A model generated the notes under the pieces. The model ran no database searches. It had not been told where the DNA came from and saw only the letters and a list, made by a program, of their open reading frames with translations. Positions 35,872 to 45,785 of a stretch of 64,000 bases of DNA are shown here, piece after piece. The translations under genes and the position numbers were made by a program. Origin of the DNA: Acinetobacter piscicola (lineage in GTDB: Bacteria; Pseudomonadota; Gammaproteobacteria; Pseudomonadales; Moraxellaceae). Numbering within the stretch: the first letter of the stretch is position 1; every line of letters starts with the position of its first letter. The stretch lies in assembly GCF_015218165.1 (NCBI RefSeq), contig NZ_CP048659.1, forward strand, positions 2,542,001 through 2,606,000. Direction: 5' to 3'.

Positions 35872-37155
35872 TTAAGCTGTTGCTTCCTCTGTTTTTTCAT
35901 CCGCAGGATATAATTTAATACGACGCTCAGCTTCACGTGCATAAGCATGTTCTTTGATGTCTGCACCTTTTGGAATTAAATCAGCCAAGGCACGTAATGA
36001 ACGATAATCTATTTCATCTGCAAAAACGCATTCTTTATCTTCAGTAGATAATTTAATTCGTTCTAATAAAATACGACGCGTACGAACAATGGCTAAGTCA
36101 CCACTCCCTAAAAATTCACGAGTACGGTCTACAATCGGAATACTTTCAGCAACGGCATAATCTTCAAAAATTACCCCTGGAACACCAGTCCAACTTTTGC
36201 CTGCTTTCATTGCTTCACGGTCTTGTCCATAAAATGGCAAGCCTTGACGTGAAGCAGCAAAGTTATCATCGTCTTCATCCGTACCATCCATAGAGAAATC
36301 AGGAAGATTATCATTAATCGGTTGTCTAGCATCCCAATACACATACCACTGTAAGCTACGCGTATTATTAACAGGGATCACCATGATCACAAAACCTGCT
36401 TCTGCATCTGTTGTCCCAATAAAAGCGGTTCCTGGTGCAACATACTCAGTCACACGCAGATAATCTTGATTACCCGTAGGATTTTCACGAAGTGAATAAG
36501 AACGTAGACCGTATGGACGAGGTTCAAAAGTATATTTTGGTGTGTTATTTCCAGCTGTCAGTTGTAAACCATGTTGTGGAATATCTGCATTTGCAGTTGA
36601 ATCGTTATGCAGTAAATTAATGTGCGCCGAATCCATTAATGTTTCAACATTTTGGAACCAATTCGCTTCATTATAAGATGCACGTGGACGTACATGAATG
36701 CTGTCTACTTGAGTAAATGCATAATCATTAAATTTAGGCGGCTCACCCTCACCGAGATACACCCATACGATTCCACCCGCTTCCCTTACGGGGAATCCTT
36801 GTCCTTTGACTTTACTACAGAAAGATTGGTCTTTTTCTGTAGGCATATTGGTACAGTTTCCTTCTGCGTCGAAACTCCAACCATGGAAAATACAGGTCAA
36901 ACGGTTGTTTTCATTACGCCCCATCGCCAAGGAAATACCTCTGTGTGGACACGCTTCATAAAGAAAACCTACTTTGCCATTGTCACCACGGAAAGCCACA
37001 TATTTTTCGCACAGCATTTCTACCTTTTTAGGTGTGCCGCCTGCTTCGAGCGCAGCACCACGTAATACAGGTAACCAAAATCTTTTCCAATATTTGTTTA
37101 ATGCTGAACCTGGACTTACATCCGTAATTAACTCATTTTGTTCTTTGGTAAGCAT
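35872..37155 (-). CDS. Rieske-type aromatic ring-hydroxylating oxygenase, phthalate/phenoxybenzoate-dioxygenase-like
   Basis: A Rieske non-haem iron oxygenase of about 427 residues. The [2Fe-2S] ligands are CPHRGISLAMGR and CIFHGWSFDAEG (near residues 65-90). The bridging Asp/Glu and iron ligands follow in ETLMDSAHINLLHNDS (near 165-180). The sequence belongs to the single-component-alpha group used with VanB-type reductases (phthalate 4,5-dioxygenase-like, O-demethylases, phenoxybenzoate dioxygenase). The start at 37155 has AAGGAG upstream. The substrate is unknown; location between hpa and iac suggests an aromatic acid or ether. Confidence 0.88.
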   Translation of the reverse strand: MLTKEQNELITDVSPGSALNKYWKRFWLPVLRGAALEAGGTPKKVEMLCEKYVAFRGDNGKVGFLYEACPHRGISLAMGRNENNRLTCIFHGWSFDAEGNCTNMPTEKDQSFCSKVKGQGFPVREAGGIVWVYLGEGEPPKFNDYAFTQVDSIHVRPRASYNEANWFQNVETLMDSAHINLLHNDSTANADIPQHGLQLTAGNNTPKYTFEPRPYGLRSYSLRENPTGNQDYLRVTEYVAPGTAFIGTTDAEAGFVIMVIPVNNTRSLQWYVYWDARQPINDNLPDFSMDGTDEDDDNFAASRQGLPFYGQDREAMKAGKSWTGVPGVIFEDYAVAESIPIVDRTREFLGSGDLAIVRTRRILLERIKLSTEDKECVFADEIDYRSLRALADLIPKGADIKEHAYAREAERRIKLYPADEKTEEATA

Positions 37156-37232
37156 AATGACTAGCTCCTTTGTCAATGTCTAATCACTATAAATTACAAG
37201 TCTATGAAAAATTCACCTATAGACTGCCGAAT

Positions 37233-37262
37233 GAGACTTTTTAACAAATGGAGACTTTTTAA
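37233..37262. promoter_or_regulatory. 12-bp direct repeat upstream of the Rieske oxygenase
   Basis: GAGACTTTTTAA occurs at 37233-37244 and again at 37251-37262, an 18-base period, 78-107 bases before the oxygenase start. AraC-family activators bind direct repeats placed like this. The link to the AraC protein at 33831-34736 is inferred. Confidence 0.45.
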
Positions 37263-37627
37263 TAATTAATACCACATTTAAAAGTAAATATAAAATATTG
37301 TTTTATAAATACATATTTAAATATTTTTTTTGATCATTTGATTTAAATTAAACTATTCTTTCCTTTAAAAATTTATTTTTTTATTCGAGCATATTATTTC
37401 AAAAAATTTCTAAATATTAATAAGGGGAATAAATTAATGGCTATGCAAAACAGAGGCTTTCACTTCGTGAGGTAAATATATGCTTTCGAAGCTTAACATC
37501 AGTAAAAAAGTAAAAATTTCTGCAGTCAAATTTAACGCCAAAATTATAAAATCCATCAAATAAAGCTTGTGAGATATGCCTATATAAAATAGTACACCTC
37601 ACCCAACTTAAAAGATCTAATTTTGAA

Positions 37628-37658
37628 TTCCGATAAGCGCCTAAAACACTTATCGGAA
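37628..37658. terminator. Hairpin behind iacG
   Basis: Perfect 10-bp inverted repeat TTCCGATAAG / CTTATCGGAA with an 11-base loop, 6 bases past the iacG stop. No T-run follows, so a Rho-independent role is uncertain. Confidence 0.4.
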
Positions 37659-37664
37659 TACATT

Positions 37665-38666
<1,002 letters not shown>

Positions 38667-38683
38667 CTAGTGTCGTTCATCAG

Positions 38684-39637
38684 TTATATATCAAGCACTA
38701 AACGTGCAGATTTTGAACGTGAACAACATACAAGGATTTGTTCATTACTGGCTTTTTCTTCATCGGTAAAATACACATCTCGATGATCAGGCTCACCTTC
38801 AATCACATCGCACATACACGTGCCACATACACCTTGCTCACATGACATTTCTATTTCAATGCCTTCACGTGCTAATGCCTGTAAAATCGTTTCTTCAGCA
38901 TTCACCATGATAATTTTGCCACTTTGTTGCGCAACAACTTCAAATGCATCACCACCTGTTTCCACATCTACTTGGAAATATTCTTTATGGATTTGATGCT
39001 CAGGAAAATGTTGAGTAGTTGCTAAATTAATCACCCAATCCATAAATCCATTTGGACCACAGGTATAAATATGGCTTTCTGCATCAATATTTTGAATTGC
39101 GGATTCAAAAAACTCACGGTGGCTTGCACCTTCAGATTTAAAATGAAAGGTTGTGAACTCAGCAAGTTGACCTTGCTTAAGCTCGTCAACGAAAGCAGAT
39201 CGTTCAGGACTTGAACCACAGTAATGTAGTTCAAATGATGCACCCTCTTGTGCCAATTGATATGCCATAGTGATTAATGGCGTAATTCCTATTCCACCAC
39301 CAATCAGAACAGAATGTTTCGCTTTAGCTAAAGGAAATAAATTTTTGGGCTCACTCACCTGTATCTGCATCCCATCTTTGAGATCATCAAATGCAGAAAC
39401 TGATCCACCACGTGATTCAGGATCACGTAAAATGCCTAAACGAAAAATACCTTGCTGATCTGGGTTTTGGCACAATGAATATTGACGCACCATACCATTC
39501 GGTAGATATACATCAATGTGTGCACCCGCTTCAATTTTCGGCAATGCAGAAGCAGTTGCTGACTCAAATTCCATGACAGCAACATTTCCCCCTTCTACAT
39601 GGCGGTTTTTAACAACGACATCATAAAGTGTAGTCAT
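38684..39637 (-). CDS. iacF: Ferredoxin reductase component of the iac dioxygenase
   Basis: A 317-residue protein with an FNR-type flavin domain (VRQYSLCQNP near residue 50), an NADH domain (IGGGIGITPLITMAYQL near 113) and a C-terminal plant-type [2Fe-2S] domain (CEQGVCGTCMCDVIEGEPDHRD near 265, plus a later Cys). It passes electrons to the IacCD ring-hydroxylating oxygenase. It lies between iacE and iacG in the conserved order. GGGAGA precedes the start. Confidence 0.88.
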   Translation of the reverse strand: MTTLYDVVVKNRHVEGGNVAVMEFESATASALPKIEAGAHIDVYLPNGMVRQYSLCQNPDQQGIFRLGILRDPESRGGSVSAFDDLKDGMQIQVSEPKNLFPLAKAKHSVLIGGGIGITPLITMAYQLAQEGASFELHYCGSSPERSAFVDELKQGQLAEFTTFHFKSEGASHREFFESAIQNIDAESHIYTCGPNGFMDWVINLATTQHFPEHQIHKEYFQVDVETGGDAFEVVAQQSGKIIMVNAEETILQALAREGIEIEMSCEQGVCGTCMCDVIEGEPDHRDVYFTDEEKASNEQILVCCSRSKSARLVLDI

Positions 39638-39670
39638 TTTTTATCTCCCAACAATGCATCAGCTCAAGGC

Positions 39671-40408
39671 TTAACGCATAAATAATCCGCCATTGATATC
39701 CCAAGTTGCTCCCGTCACAAATGCAGCAGTTGGACTCGCCAACAAAGCACAAGTTTCCGCAATAAACTCCATGCTTCCCAATGCTTTCACTGGAATATTT
39801 TGGATAAATTGGGTCATCTTTTCATCTGAAACCACACTATGCACAATAGGAGATTCCATTGGTCCAGGTGCAATCGCATTCACTGTTACACCTTTGGCTG
39901 CGAATTCCTTGGCAAAAATTTTGGTTAAGGTCACAATGGCGCCTTTAGTGGCTGCATAATGCGCACCTGTTGCAGTTCCCCCATTTTGCCCAGCTAAAGA
40001 CGCCATATTGACAATACGACCATATCCCTTGTCAGCCATATATTGACCAATAATCTGACATGCTTGGAACGTACCACGCTGATTGACTTGTGTTACCCAA
40101 TCAAAGTCAGCAGCAGTAATTTCAAGTACAGGCGTTGCCTTAGTCACAGTTGCATTGTTAATTAGAACATCTAGTTTTGAAAATTTTTGCTCAATCCACT
40201 GCACTGCTGCATAAAAATCTGCTTCGACAGATATATCCAATTTCAATGGAAATAAGTTTTCAGCAAATTGGCTTTTTCCTTGAGCAGTTTTAGCTTTTTC
40301 CAATGTACTTGCTGATAAAATCACTTGGTGCCCTTGAGCTGCGAAATATTCTGCAATGACATTGCCTAAACCTGAAGCGGCACCCGTCACTAAAACAACT
40401 TGTTTCAT
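39671..40408 (-). CDS. iacE: Short-chain dehydrogenase of indole-3-acetate degradation
   Basis: A 245-residue classical SDR. TGAASGLGNVIAEYF (NAD(P)-binding Gly motif, residue 7 on), NNATVTKATP near 85, and the catalytic Ser (NMASLAGQ, near 138), Tyr and Lys (YAATKGAIV, near 153-157) are visible. The end is FVTGATWDINGGLFMR. In the iac pathway this enzyme is placed among the steps converting oxidised indole-3-acetate intermediates. The exact reaction is not established by sequence. RBS AGGAG. Confidence 0.87.
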   Translation of the reverse strand: MKQVVLVTGAASGLGNVIAEYFAAQGHQVILSASTLEKAKTAQGKSQFAENLFPLKLDISVEADFYAAVQWIEQKFSKLDVLINNATVTKATPVLEITAADFDWVTQVNQRGTFQACQIIGQYMADKGYGRIVNMASLAGQNGGTATGAHYAATKGAIVTLTKIFAKEFAAKGVTVNAIAPGPMESPIVHSVVSDEKMTQFIQNIPVKALGSMEFIAETCALLASPTAAFVTGATWDINGGLFMR

Positions 40409-40417
40409 TTTTTTCTC

Positions 40418-40903
40418 CTAGAGAATGTAACTGATACCCGCTAAAGTATCGGTAGAATTAACTAAATTAATAATTTTACGATTAATTTTAAAACCTTGTG
40501 CTTCATCACGTACTAAATGAAAAGTGACATCAGCGGTATAATGTTTTAAATTTTCTTTACGAAACTCACGTAAGTTTTGTGCACAACGTAAAATAATTTC
40601 ACCATTTTCATCTTTTAAAATACGCACACGAGATACACTACGTACAGTATTGGCCTTAGGTGCCGTTGAAATCGCTTCACCATTTTCTAAACGCTCAACA
40701 CGTAGTTTGCGCATGTGATGGTCGTCATAAGCATAGTTCAAATTATTTTCGTAATCCGTCAATGTTGGATCAATCGGAATGATATAAACACCCTTTTCAT
40801 TCCATAAATCTAACCAAGCATGATGCTCAGAATGATCCAACATATCTGCTTCAGCCCAAATAAAAGCCGTTACTTCATTGAGTAAATTTAAATCAATTTT
40901 CAT
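40418..40903 (-). CDS. iacD: Ring-hydroxylating dioxygenase beta subunit
   Basis: About 161 residues, an SnoaL/NTF2-fold small subunit of aromatic-ring dioxygenases. DMLDHSEHHAWLDLWNEKGVYIIP near residue 24 and the RSVSRVRIL and FREFRK-like segments are typical. The frame extends 12 codons upstream into iacC. I chose the ATG at 40903, with AAGGTGG upstream, which puts it 11 bases after iacC. Structural partner of IacC. Confidence 0.87.
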   Translation of the reverse strand: MKIDLNLLNEVTAFIWAEADMLDHSEHHAWLDLWNEKGVYIIPIDPTLTDYENNLNYAYDDHHMRKLRVERLENGEAISTAPKANTVRSVSRVRILKDENGEIILRCAQNLREFRKENLKHYTADVTFHLVRDEAQGFKINRKIINLVNSTDTLAGISYIL

Positions 40904-40914
40904 GCTATTCCACC

Positions 40915-42192
40915 TTAAGCCGTCATCAACTTTTTCCACTGCTGATAAGCAGCGCGCATTCCCGTTTCTGCACTTACATCGCTTTTTACACCATCTTCAG
41001 TTTTCACTTCACCCGGTAAGCCACGGTTCAACATGATCCATAAATCATTCCCTGCATTTGCACCGTGTTGTACACGCTCCCATGCTTCCGCATCGTCCGG
41101 TGTACCGAAACCAAACGGACCTTGGAAATGCTCATGTAAACGTAAACGATATTGGTTCGCCACTTGTGGACCGCCATCCATCGTAATTACAGAATGGTGA
41201 ATCTCGGTTTTTTCTACAGAAATTGGCTGCATCACACGGAAGAACGCCATAGAGCATGCAATATTCGGGAAAATATTGAGGTTAAAGCCTGTACCACCAA
41301 CTGCACGGACAATACGACGTACTTCAAGTTCTTCATGACCTTCATCACGTAGCGCTTGTGCTAAGTCTTCAAAACGCTCTTGAATCGGACGCTCCATCAA
41401 CTCTTCATCTAAATCAACCAATTCTGGAATCATCACCATCACACTGTGACCATTACCTAAGTCTTCAACAAAACCTGGTTGATTTTCAAAGTTAAATAGC
41501 TCTTCTGTTTTTTCATCAACAGAACTCAGGAATGATTTGTGTACCAATGGAAAATGATATGCATCCGTCGTATTTTCGAGCTGAATTTTCCAATTGCCTG
41601 GGAATGTAAAACGATGCTCACCAAGAACTTTTATCGGATAACCTGCTCCTTGTTTCATAAACAAATCGATCCATTTTTTTGCACCACCAAGGAAATCTTC
41701 CAAGGGTTCAATATCATGGTTGAATGAAGCAAAAATCATCCCATTGTATTCTTCAACACGTAGACTGATTAATGGAAACTCTGATTTATCTAAGCAGTCA
41801 CCATAACTTTCAGGAGATGGTACACCACGTAAACTACCATCAAGTGCATAGCTCCACCCGTGATATGGACAAACAAAACTATTGGTCTTACCTTTTTTAT
41901 GTTCACACACTGTCGCAGCACGGTGACGACAGCGGTTTAATAACACATGCACTTTCTTTTTTCGGTCTCGTACTGCTACGACAGGTTGTTTCCCAATATT
42001 CATGGTTTTATAACTGCCTGCATCTGGAATTTCACTGGCATGTGCTACCCAAACCCAAGTTTTATAGAAAATTTTTTCCATTTCATCTTCAAAGATTTGT
42101 GCATCTTTATAAAGTGAAGTATGGGCACGATCACTTTGTACAAGTTCGTTATAATCGTGTTCAGCATTGTGCATTGGAATAATACTGTTCAT
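40915..42192 (-). CDS. iacC: Ring-hydroxylating dioxygenase alpha subunit (Rieske)
   Basis: A Rieske oxygenase of about 425 residues with CRHRAATVCEHKKGKTNSFVCPYHGWSYALDG (2Fe-2S ligands, near residues 83-112). The iron site region is ENTTDAYHFPLVHKSFL (near 205-220). I chose the ATG at 42192 because AAGGA lies 8 bases upstream; ATGs 2 and 6 codons earlier are too close to it. With IacD and IacF it hydroxylates an oxidised indole-acetate intermediate on the way to catechol. Confidence 0.9.
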   Translation of the reverse strand: MNSIIPMHNAEHDYNELVQSDRAHTSLYKDAQIFEDEMEKIFYKTWVWVAHASEIPDAGSYKTMNIGKQPVVAVRDRKKKVHVLLNRCRHRAATVCEHKKGKTNSFVCPYHGWSYALDGSLRGVPSPESYGDCLDKSEFPLISLRVEEYNGMIFASFNHDIEPLEDFLGGAKKWIDLFMKQGAGYPIKVLGEHRFTFPGNWKIQLENTTDAYHFPLVHKSFLSSVDEKTEELFNFENQPGFVEDLGNGHSVMVMIPELVDLDEELMERPIQERFEDLAQALRDEGHEELEVRRIVRAVGGTGFNLNIFPNIACSMAFFRVMQPISVEKTEIHHSVITMDGGPQVANQYRLRLHEHFQGPFGFGTPDDAEAWERVQHGANAGNDLWIMLNRGLPGEVKTEDGVKSDVSAETGMRAAYQQWKKLMTA

Positions 42193-42216
42193 ATCCATGA
42201 TCCTTATCAATTGATT

Positions 42217-42747
42217 CTAAGCTTCGTTCTGGTTTGGTACTGGCAATTCGGCAGTGCTATTCCAGTGTGATATAGGGCGACTAAAAATATTTTCAGTCTG
42301 AAAATGTTTAATTTTCCAAGTCCCATCCTCTTGTTGCTGAAATTTGATGGTCAACTTGGCTGCATTAAGATGGCTTTGCCCATCACGAAAAGTAGAGGTT
42401 TGCAACATTAGCCATGAAGCTCGAGCTCGCTGCTCTACAACATAAATTTGCTCCGAACTCACAAAATGAGCATTCATAACAAAATGCGATTGTTGTTGCG
42501 TATAGCTTTTGAACATGGCATAGATGTCTTGCCATGATTCATAACGTCCAAATGATTTCGCATATTTTTCACCAATACCTTCCCAAATACTGTTTTGGTC
42601 AAATAAATCCATTAATTCATTTAGGTCAGTACTAGCATCCAAGCCATCACAAATTTCCATGTAACGATTGATGCAATTTCGAATAGCAGTTTCGGCTTCT
42701 AGTTGATTTAAACGCGCTAGAATAGCTGTCAAATTCATTTCATTCAT
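42217..42747 (-). CDS. iacI: SnoaL-like protein of the iac cluster
   Basis: A protein of about 176 residues with the NTF2/SnoaL-like fold signature: an N-terminal helix LEAETAIRNCINRYMEICDG, then DLFDQNSIWEG, then an antiparallel sheet ending TWKIKHFQTENIFSRP. The start is the ATG at 42747; the codon before it is GTG. It sits between iacA and iacC. In described iac clusters the small proteins are called iacB and iacI. I assign iacI because of the SnoaL-like fold and the position next to iacC, but the name is less certain than for the neighbours. No separate iacB is seen. Confidence 0.6.
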   Translation of the reverse strand: MNEMNLTAILARLNQLEAETAIRNCINRYMEICDGLDASTDLNELMDLFDQNSIWEGIGEKYAKSFGRYESWQDIYAMFKSYTQQQSHFVMNAHFVSSEQIYVVEQRARASWLMLQTSTFRDGQSHLNAAKLTIKFQQQEDGTWKIKHFQTENIFSRPISHWNSTAELPVPNQNEA

Positions 42748-42782
42748 CACGCAATACTCACTTCATCTGTTGCCATACAAAC

Positions 42783-43943
42783 TTATAAATAACCAGGTGT
42801 TGGCTTTAAACCAAAACTAATGGAACCCGCATTTAATAAAGTTGCATCTCCCATAAAAGCATGCTGTGTGACAACATTAGTATCGTTCACAAAACGACTG
42901 AATATATTGTTTGAGTAAATTGCGGTCATACCTGCGAGCATTTGCATTTTGCGTGCAACACGTGCTGCGACACGTGCCGCATGAGTACATGACAAACGCA
43001 TATCACTGATTTGTTGTTCCGTAGGTTGATTACCCGCTAAAATTTCTTGCCAAACAATATCCATGGCTTGATAAAACCAAGTGCGCGCAGCTTTAAATTC
43101 CGCTTCATATTGTGCAAATTCATATTGTGTGACAGGACGATTTGCGATTTCAGCACCGCCTGTAATAGAAGATTTACCAGGTGCCAGCAATTTAAACTCT
43201 TCCAAAGCTGCTGCTGCGACACCTATTCCGACGACAGTTAAAACTTGGGTGGCTAAAGACAATGAAGGATATTTAAAAAAGGGTTCAGGCAGTTTTGATG
43301 GCTCTCCACGAACAAATGTCCACGCTTTGGTCACAAGTACATTGTCCACAACTAAATCATGGCTACCTGTACCTTTTAGCCCCACTGTGTCCCAAGTCAT
43401 GTCGACTTTTACTTTTTTAGCTGGCATCACAGCCATCCGTGGTAAACCTTGCGCTTCATTATCTTTACGTGGAGAAATACCCACACCGACAATATCTGCT
43501 CCCATACAACCACTTGAAAACTTCCAGCGACCTTTAACAACAACACCTTCGTCCGTAATTTCTGCAGGTTGCGGAGGGAAAATACCACCAGCAAATACGA
43601 TATCTGGTGAGTTCTTATACAAAATATTAAGTGTTTCTTCAGGTAAGCTCCCCAGATAAGCTGGACTCATACCGAAACTTGCCACCCATCCCACAGAACC
43701 ATCTGCCATAGATAATTTTTCAATTAATTGACAAAATTCACTGGGTGATACTTCCATACCACCAAATCGCTTTGGTACCAAAGCGCGATAAACACCAATT
43801 TTTTTTAGTTTTTCAATAATATCCTGACTGACATAAGCCTGATCATCAAACTCTCCTGTCACTGCACGTTCACGTATTTCCTGACAGAGAATATCAACAG
43901 CACCGCTCTGATCAGAGTTAAACACTTTAGATAAATCATTCAT
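42783..43943 (-). CDS. iacA: Indole-3-acetate monooxygenase (acyl-CoA-dehydrogenase-fold flavin oxygenase)
   Basis: A 386-residue group D flavin monooxygenase related to C2 of 4-HPA hydroxylase. LVPKRFGGMEVSPSEFCQLIEKLSMADGSVGWVASFG near residue 56, FSSGCMGADIVGVG near 141, and GLKGTGSHDLVVDNVLV near 187 are family landmarks. It uses reduced flavin from IacG to oxidise the indole ring of indole-3-acetate, the first step. RBS AAGGAG. It is 19 bases after iacH. Confidence 0.9.
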   Translation of the reverse strand: MNDLSKVFNSDQSGAVDILCQEIRERAVTGEFDDQAYVSQDIIEKLKKIGVYRALVPKRFGGMEVSPSEFCQLIEKLSMADGSVGWVASFGMSPAYLGSLPEETLNILYKNSPDIVFAGGIFPPQPAEITDEGVVVKGRWKFSSGCMGADIVGVGISPRKDNEAQGLPRMAVMPAKKVKVDMTWDTVGLKGTGSHDLVVDNVLVTKAWTFVRGEPSKLPEPFFKYPSLSLATQVLTVVGIGVAAAALEEFKLLAPGKSSITGGAEIANRPVTQYEFAQYEAEFKAARTWFYQAMDIVWQEILAGNQPTEQQISDMRLSCTHAARVAARVARKMQMLAGMTAIYSNNIFSRFVNDTNVVTQHAFMGDATLLNAGSISFGLKPTPGYL

Positions 43944-43962
43944 TCGCTAACTCCTTGTTTCT

Positions 43963-45072
43963 TTAATGTGCTGCGTTAACAATAAATTTTGCAATCGCAC
44001 ACAATTGCTCGTCTGCAGATCTTTTAGTGATAATTTGCAGCCCTACAGGTAAACCTTGCTTTGTTTCCAACGGAATAGTGATGGCAGGATGTCCAGATAG
44101 ATTAAAAGGACGAACTAATGCAGTTAAATTCAAAAATGCTACGGTATTTTCTGCATCGATAACGCGTGGGGGAATCTGAGGTAAAGTGGGTAATAGCAAT
44201 GCATCATATTTTTCAAGTAAGGCATCGATTTCTTGAGTAAATTGGGCTTTCACTTTTTCTGCCTGTTTTACTTGAACCAATGTTGTATCTGCAGCTTTTA
44301 ATAAACGCCCTTGTACGTCAGCACCAATCAAACCTGTTTTTGTTAACTCACCATAGGCTTGCCAATTTTCATAATTGATGATTTGCATGCCTGCGTCATA
44401 AGCTGAATTGAAAGTCTTTATATCTACAGTGGGTAGCTGCATTTGAGCTTTTTTTAAAAAATCTTGAATTGTGTCTTGAACAACAACATCTGCCTGAACA
44501 TTTAAAATAGCCAGTTGAGGTAAATCATCCTGTGTCATCGCATGAAAACTAGGATCAATAAATTGCATTGCGGTTTCAATCATTTCCACCGAATTTGCAA
44601 AGGGTCCCACACAGTCCAATGAACTATGTTCAGGATGTACACCTTTACGACTCACTCGACCAAAAGTCGGTTTAAGTCCATATACACCACAACATGCTGC
44701 TGGCATACGTACAGAACCACCTGTATCTGTGCCTAGCGTAAAATCTGCCAAATGAGCTGCAATGGCTGCTGCTGAACCACTTGAAGAACCACCAGGAATC
44801 AACTCCGGGTACTTAGGGTTAATCGGTGTGCCCAATGCATGATTAATCCCTGTAATTCCAAATGCAAGTTCGTGTAGATTGGTTTTTGCCGTGATAGTGC
44901 AATCATGTGCCAAAAGATTTTTGATGACTTGAGCATGTACCTGAGCCACAGCACTATTTTCAAGTGAACGGCTACCTGATTTTGTTTTATAACCTTGAAT
45001 ATCTATAGAATCTTTCACCATCACCGTGAATTTTCCTGATCCTATTTGCATTTTTTCTGCGATAATATTCAT
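43963..45072 (-). CDS. iacH: Amidase-signature hydrolase of the iac cluster
   Basis: A 369-residue amidase-signature enzyme. The catalytic lysine lies in MVKDSIDI (near residue 20). The glycine/serine-rich GGSSSGSAAAIAAH (near 93-106) carries the cis-serine, and TDTGGSVRMPAACCGVYGLKP (near 115-135) the nucleophile Ser. In the iac pathway IacH-type hydrolases are thought to open an amide or lactam intermediate, or to release indole-3-acetate from conjugates. The sequence alone does not decide. First gene of the operon, divergent from iacR. Confidence 0.87.
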   Translation of the reverse strand: MNIIAEKMQIGSGKFTVMVKDSIDIQGYKTKSGSRSLENSAVAQVHAQVIKNLLAHDCTITAKTNLHELAFGITGINHALGTPINPKYPELIPGGSSSGSAAAIAAHLADFTLGTDTGGSVRMPAACCGVYGLKPTFGRVSRKGVHPEHSSLDCVGPFANSVEMIETAMQFIDPSFHAMTQDDLPQLAILNVQADVVVQDTIQDFLKKAQMQLPTVDIKTFNSAYDAGMQIINYENWQAYGELTKTGLIGADVQGRLLKAADTTLVQVKQAEKVKAQFTQEIDALLEKYDALLLPTLPQIPPRVIDAENTVAFLNLTALVRPFNLSGHPAITIPLETKQGLPVGLQIITKRSADEQLCAIAKFIVNAAH

Positions 45073-45217
45073 TCACTTTTCCATGTATTTTTATTTATAT
45101 AAATACAATAATAGAAAAAGCCATGTAATTGTCAAGTTATTTTTATTTTAAAATCTAAGTTTTTTTCTTATTTTTTTGTATAATTGAAAATATTATTTTT
45201 TTAACTAAATTAATACT
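45073..45217. promoter_or_regulatory. Divergent iacH-iacR promoter region with inverted repeat
   Basis: A 145-base, very AT-rich region. The inverted repeat GTATTT-TTATTTATAT-AAATAC at 45085-45106 lies just upstream of iacH and is the best candidate IacR operator. No biochemical support; assignment by position only. Confidence 0.4.
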
Positions 45218-45685
45218 ATGCTCCAAAATTTAGAACAGTTTCTACCAAATAATGAACCTGCAAGTTTAAAAAACTATCCTTTTTTCTGGATTTCACAAGT
45301 GAATGGGAAATACTCACAGCTTATTGAAAAATCAATCAAAAAATTAGGAATTGACAATACTCGACGTAAAATCATTCTCAGTACCAACGCTTTGGGGCAG
45401 GCAAGTATTACAGACATTGCAAATTTATCGACACTTAAACTCACAACGGCAACTAAAGCCGTTTATCGCTTGGTGGAAGATCAAATTGTTGAAGTTTTTT
45501 CTTCTGAGCTAGATGAGCGGATTTCAATGGTGAAACTCACCGAAAAAGGTTTAGCGATGGTAGAACAAATTAATTTAATTAGTCAGGTGACACTATCAGG
45601 GATTTTGCACGCATTTGAAGAAGATGAATTAAAACTTTTAAATTCTCAGCTACAAAAAATATTTGATCTCATGCCTTCAAGCTAA
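45218..45685 (+). CDS. iacR: MarR-family repressor of the iac operon
   Basis: A 155-residue winged-helix regulator. The HTH region is NALGQASITDIANLSTLKLTTATKAVYRLVEDQ, followed by the wing SELDERISMVKLTEKGLAMV. It is divergent from the iac genes, as described for other iac clusters, where IacR represses and is relieved by indole-3-acetate or a product. Ends in front of a bidirectional terminator. Confidence 0.88.
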   Translation: MLQNLEQFLPNNEPASLKNYPFFWISQVNGKYSQLIEKSIKKLGIDNTRRKIILSTNALGQASITDIANLSTLKLTTATKAVYRLVEDQIVEVFSSELDERISMVKLTEKGLAMVEQINLISQVTLSGILHAFEEDELKLLNSQLQKIFDLMPSS

Positions 45686-45713
45686 AATCAACACACTAGA
45701 TTCAAAAAACACT

Positions 45714-45743
45714 AAAAAACCATTGTCAAGACAATGGTTTTTT
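45714..45743. terminator. Bidirectional terminator between iacR and the dehydrogenase module
   Basis: AAAAAACCATTGTC / GACAATGGTTTTTT stem with a minimal loop. It serves both the plus-strand iacR transcript and the minus-strand dehydrogenase transcript. Confidence 0.85.
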
Positions 45744-45785
45744 CAACAAATAAAATCATCATTTACATCTCTATAAGCGAATGAC

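Larger units (their letters stand above)
37156..37664. other. Intergenic region between iacG and the Rieske oxygenase
   Basis: About 500 AT-rich bases. Contains the direct repeat at 37233-37262, the hairpin at 37628-37658, and a 12-codon reading frame on the plus strand (MAMQNRGFHFVR, start 37438) preceded by AAGGGG. That frame may be a truncated relic. No intact gene is supported. Confidence 0.5.
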
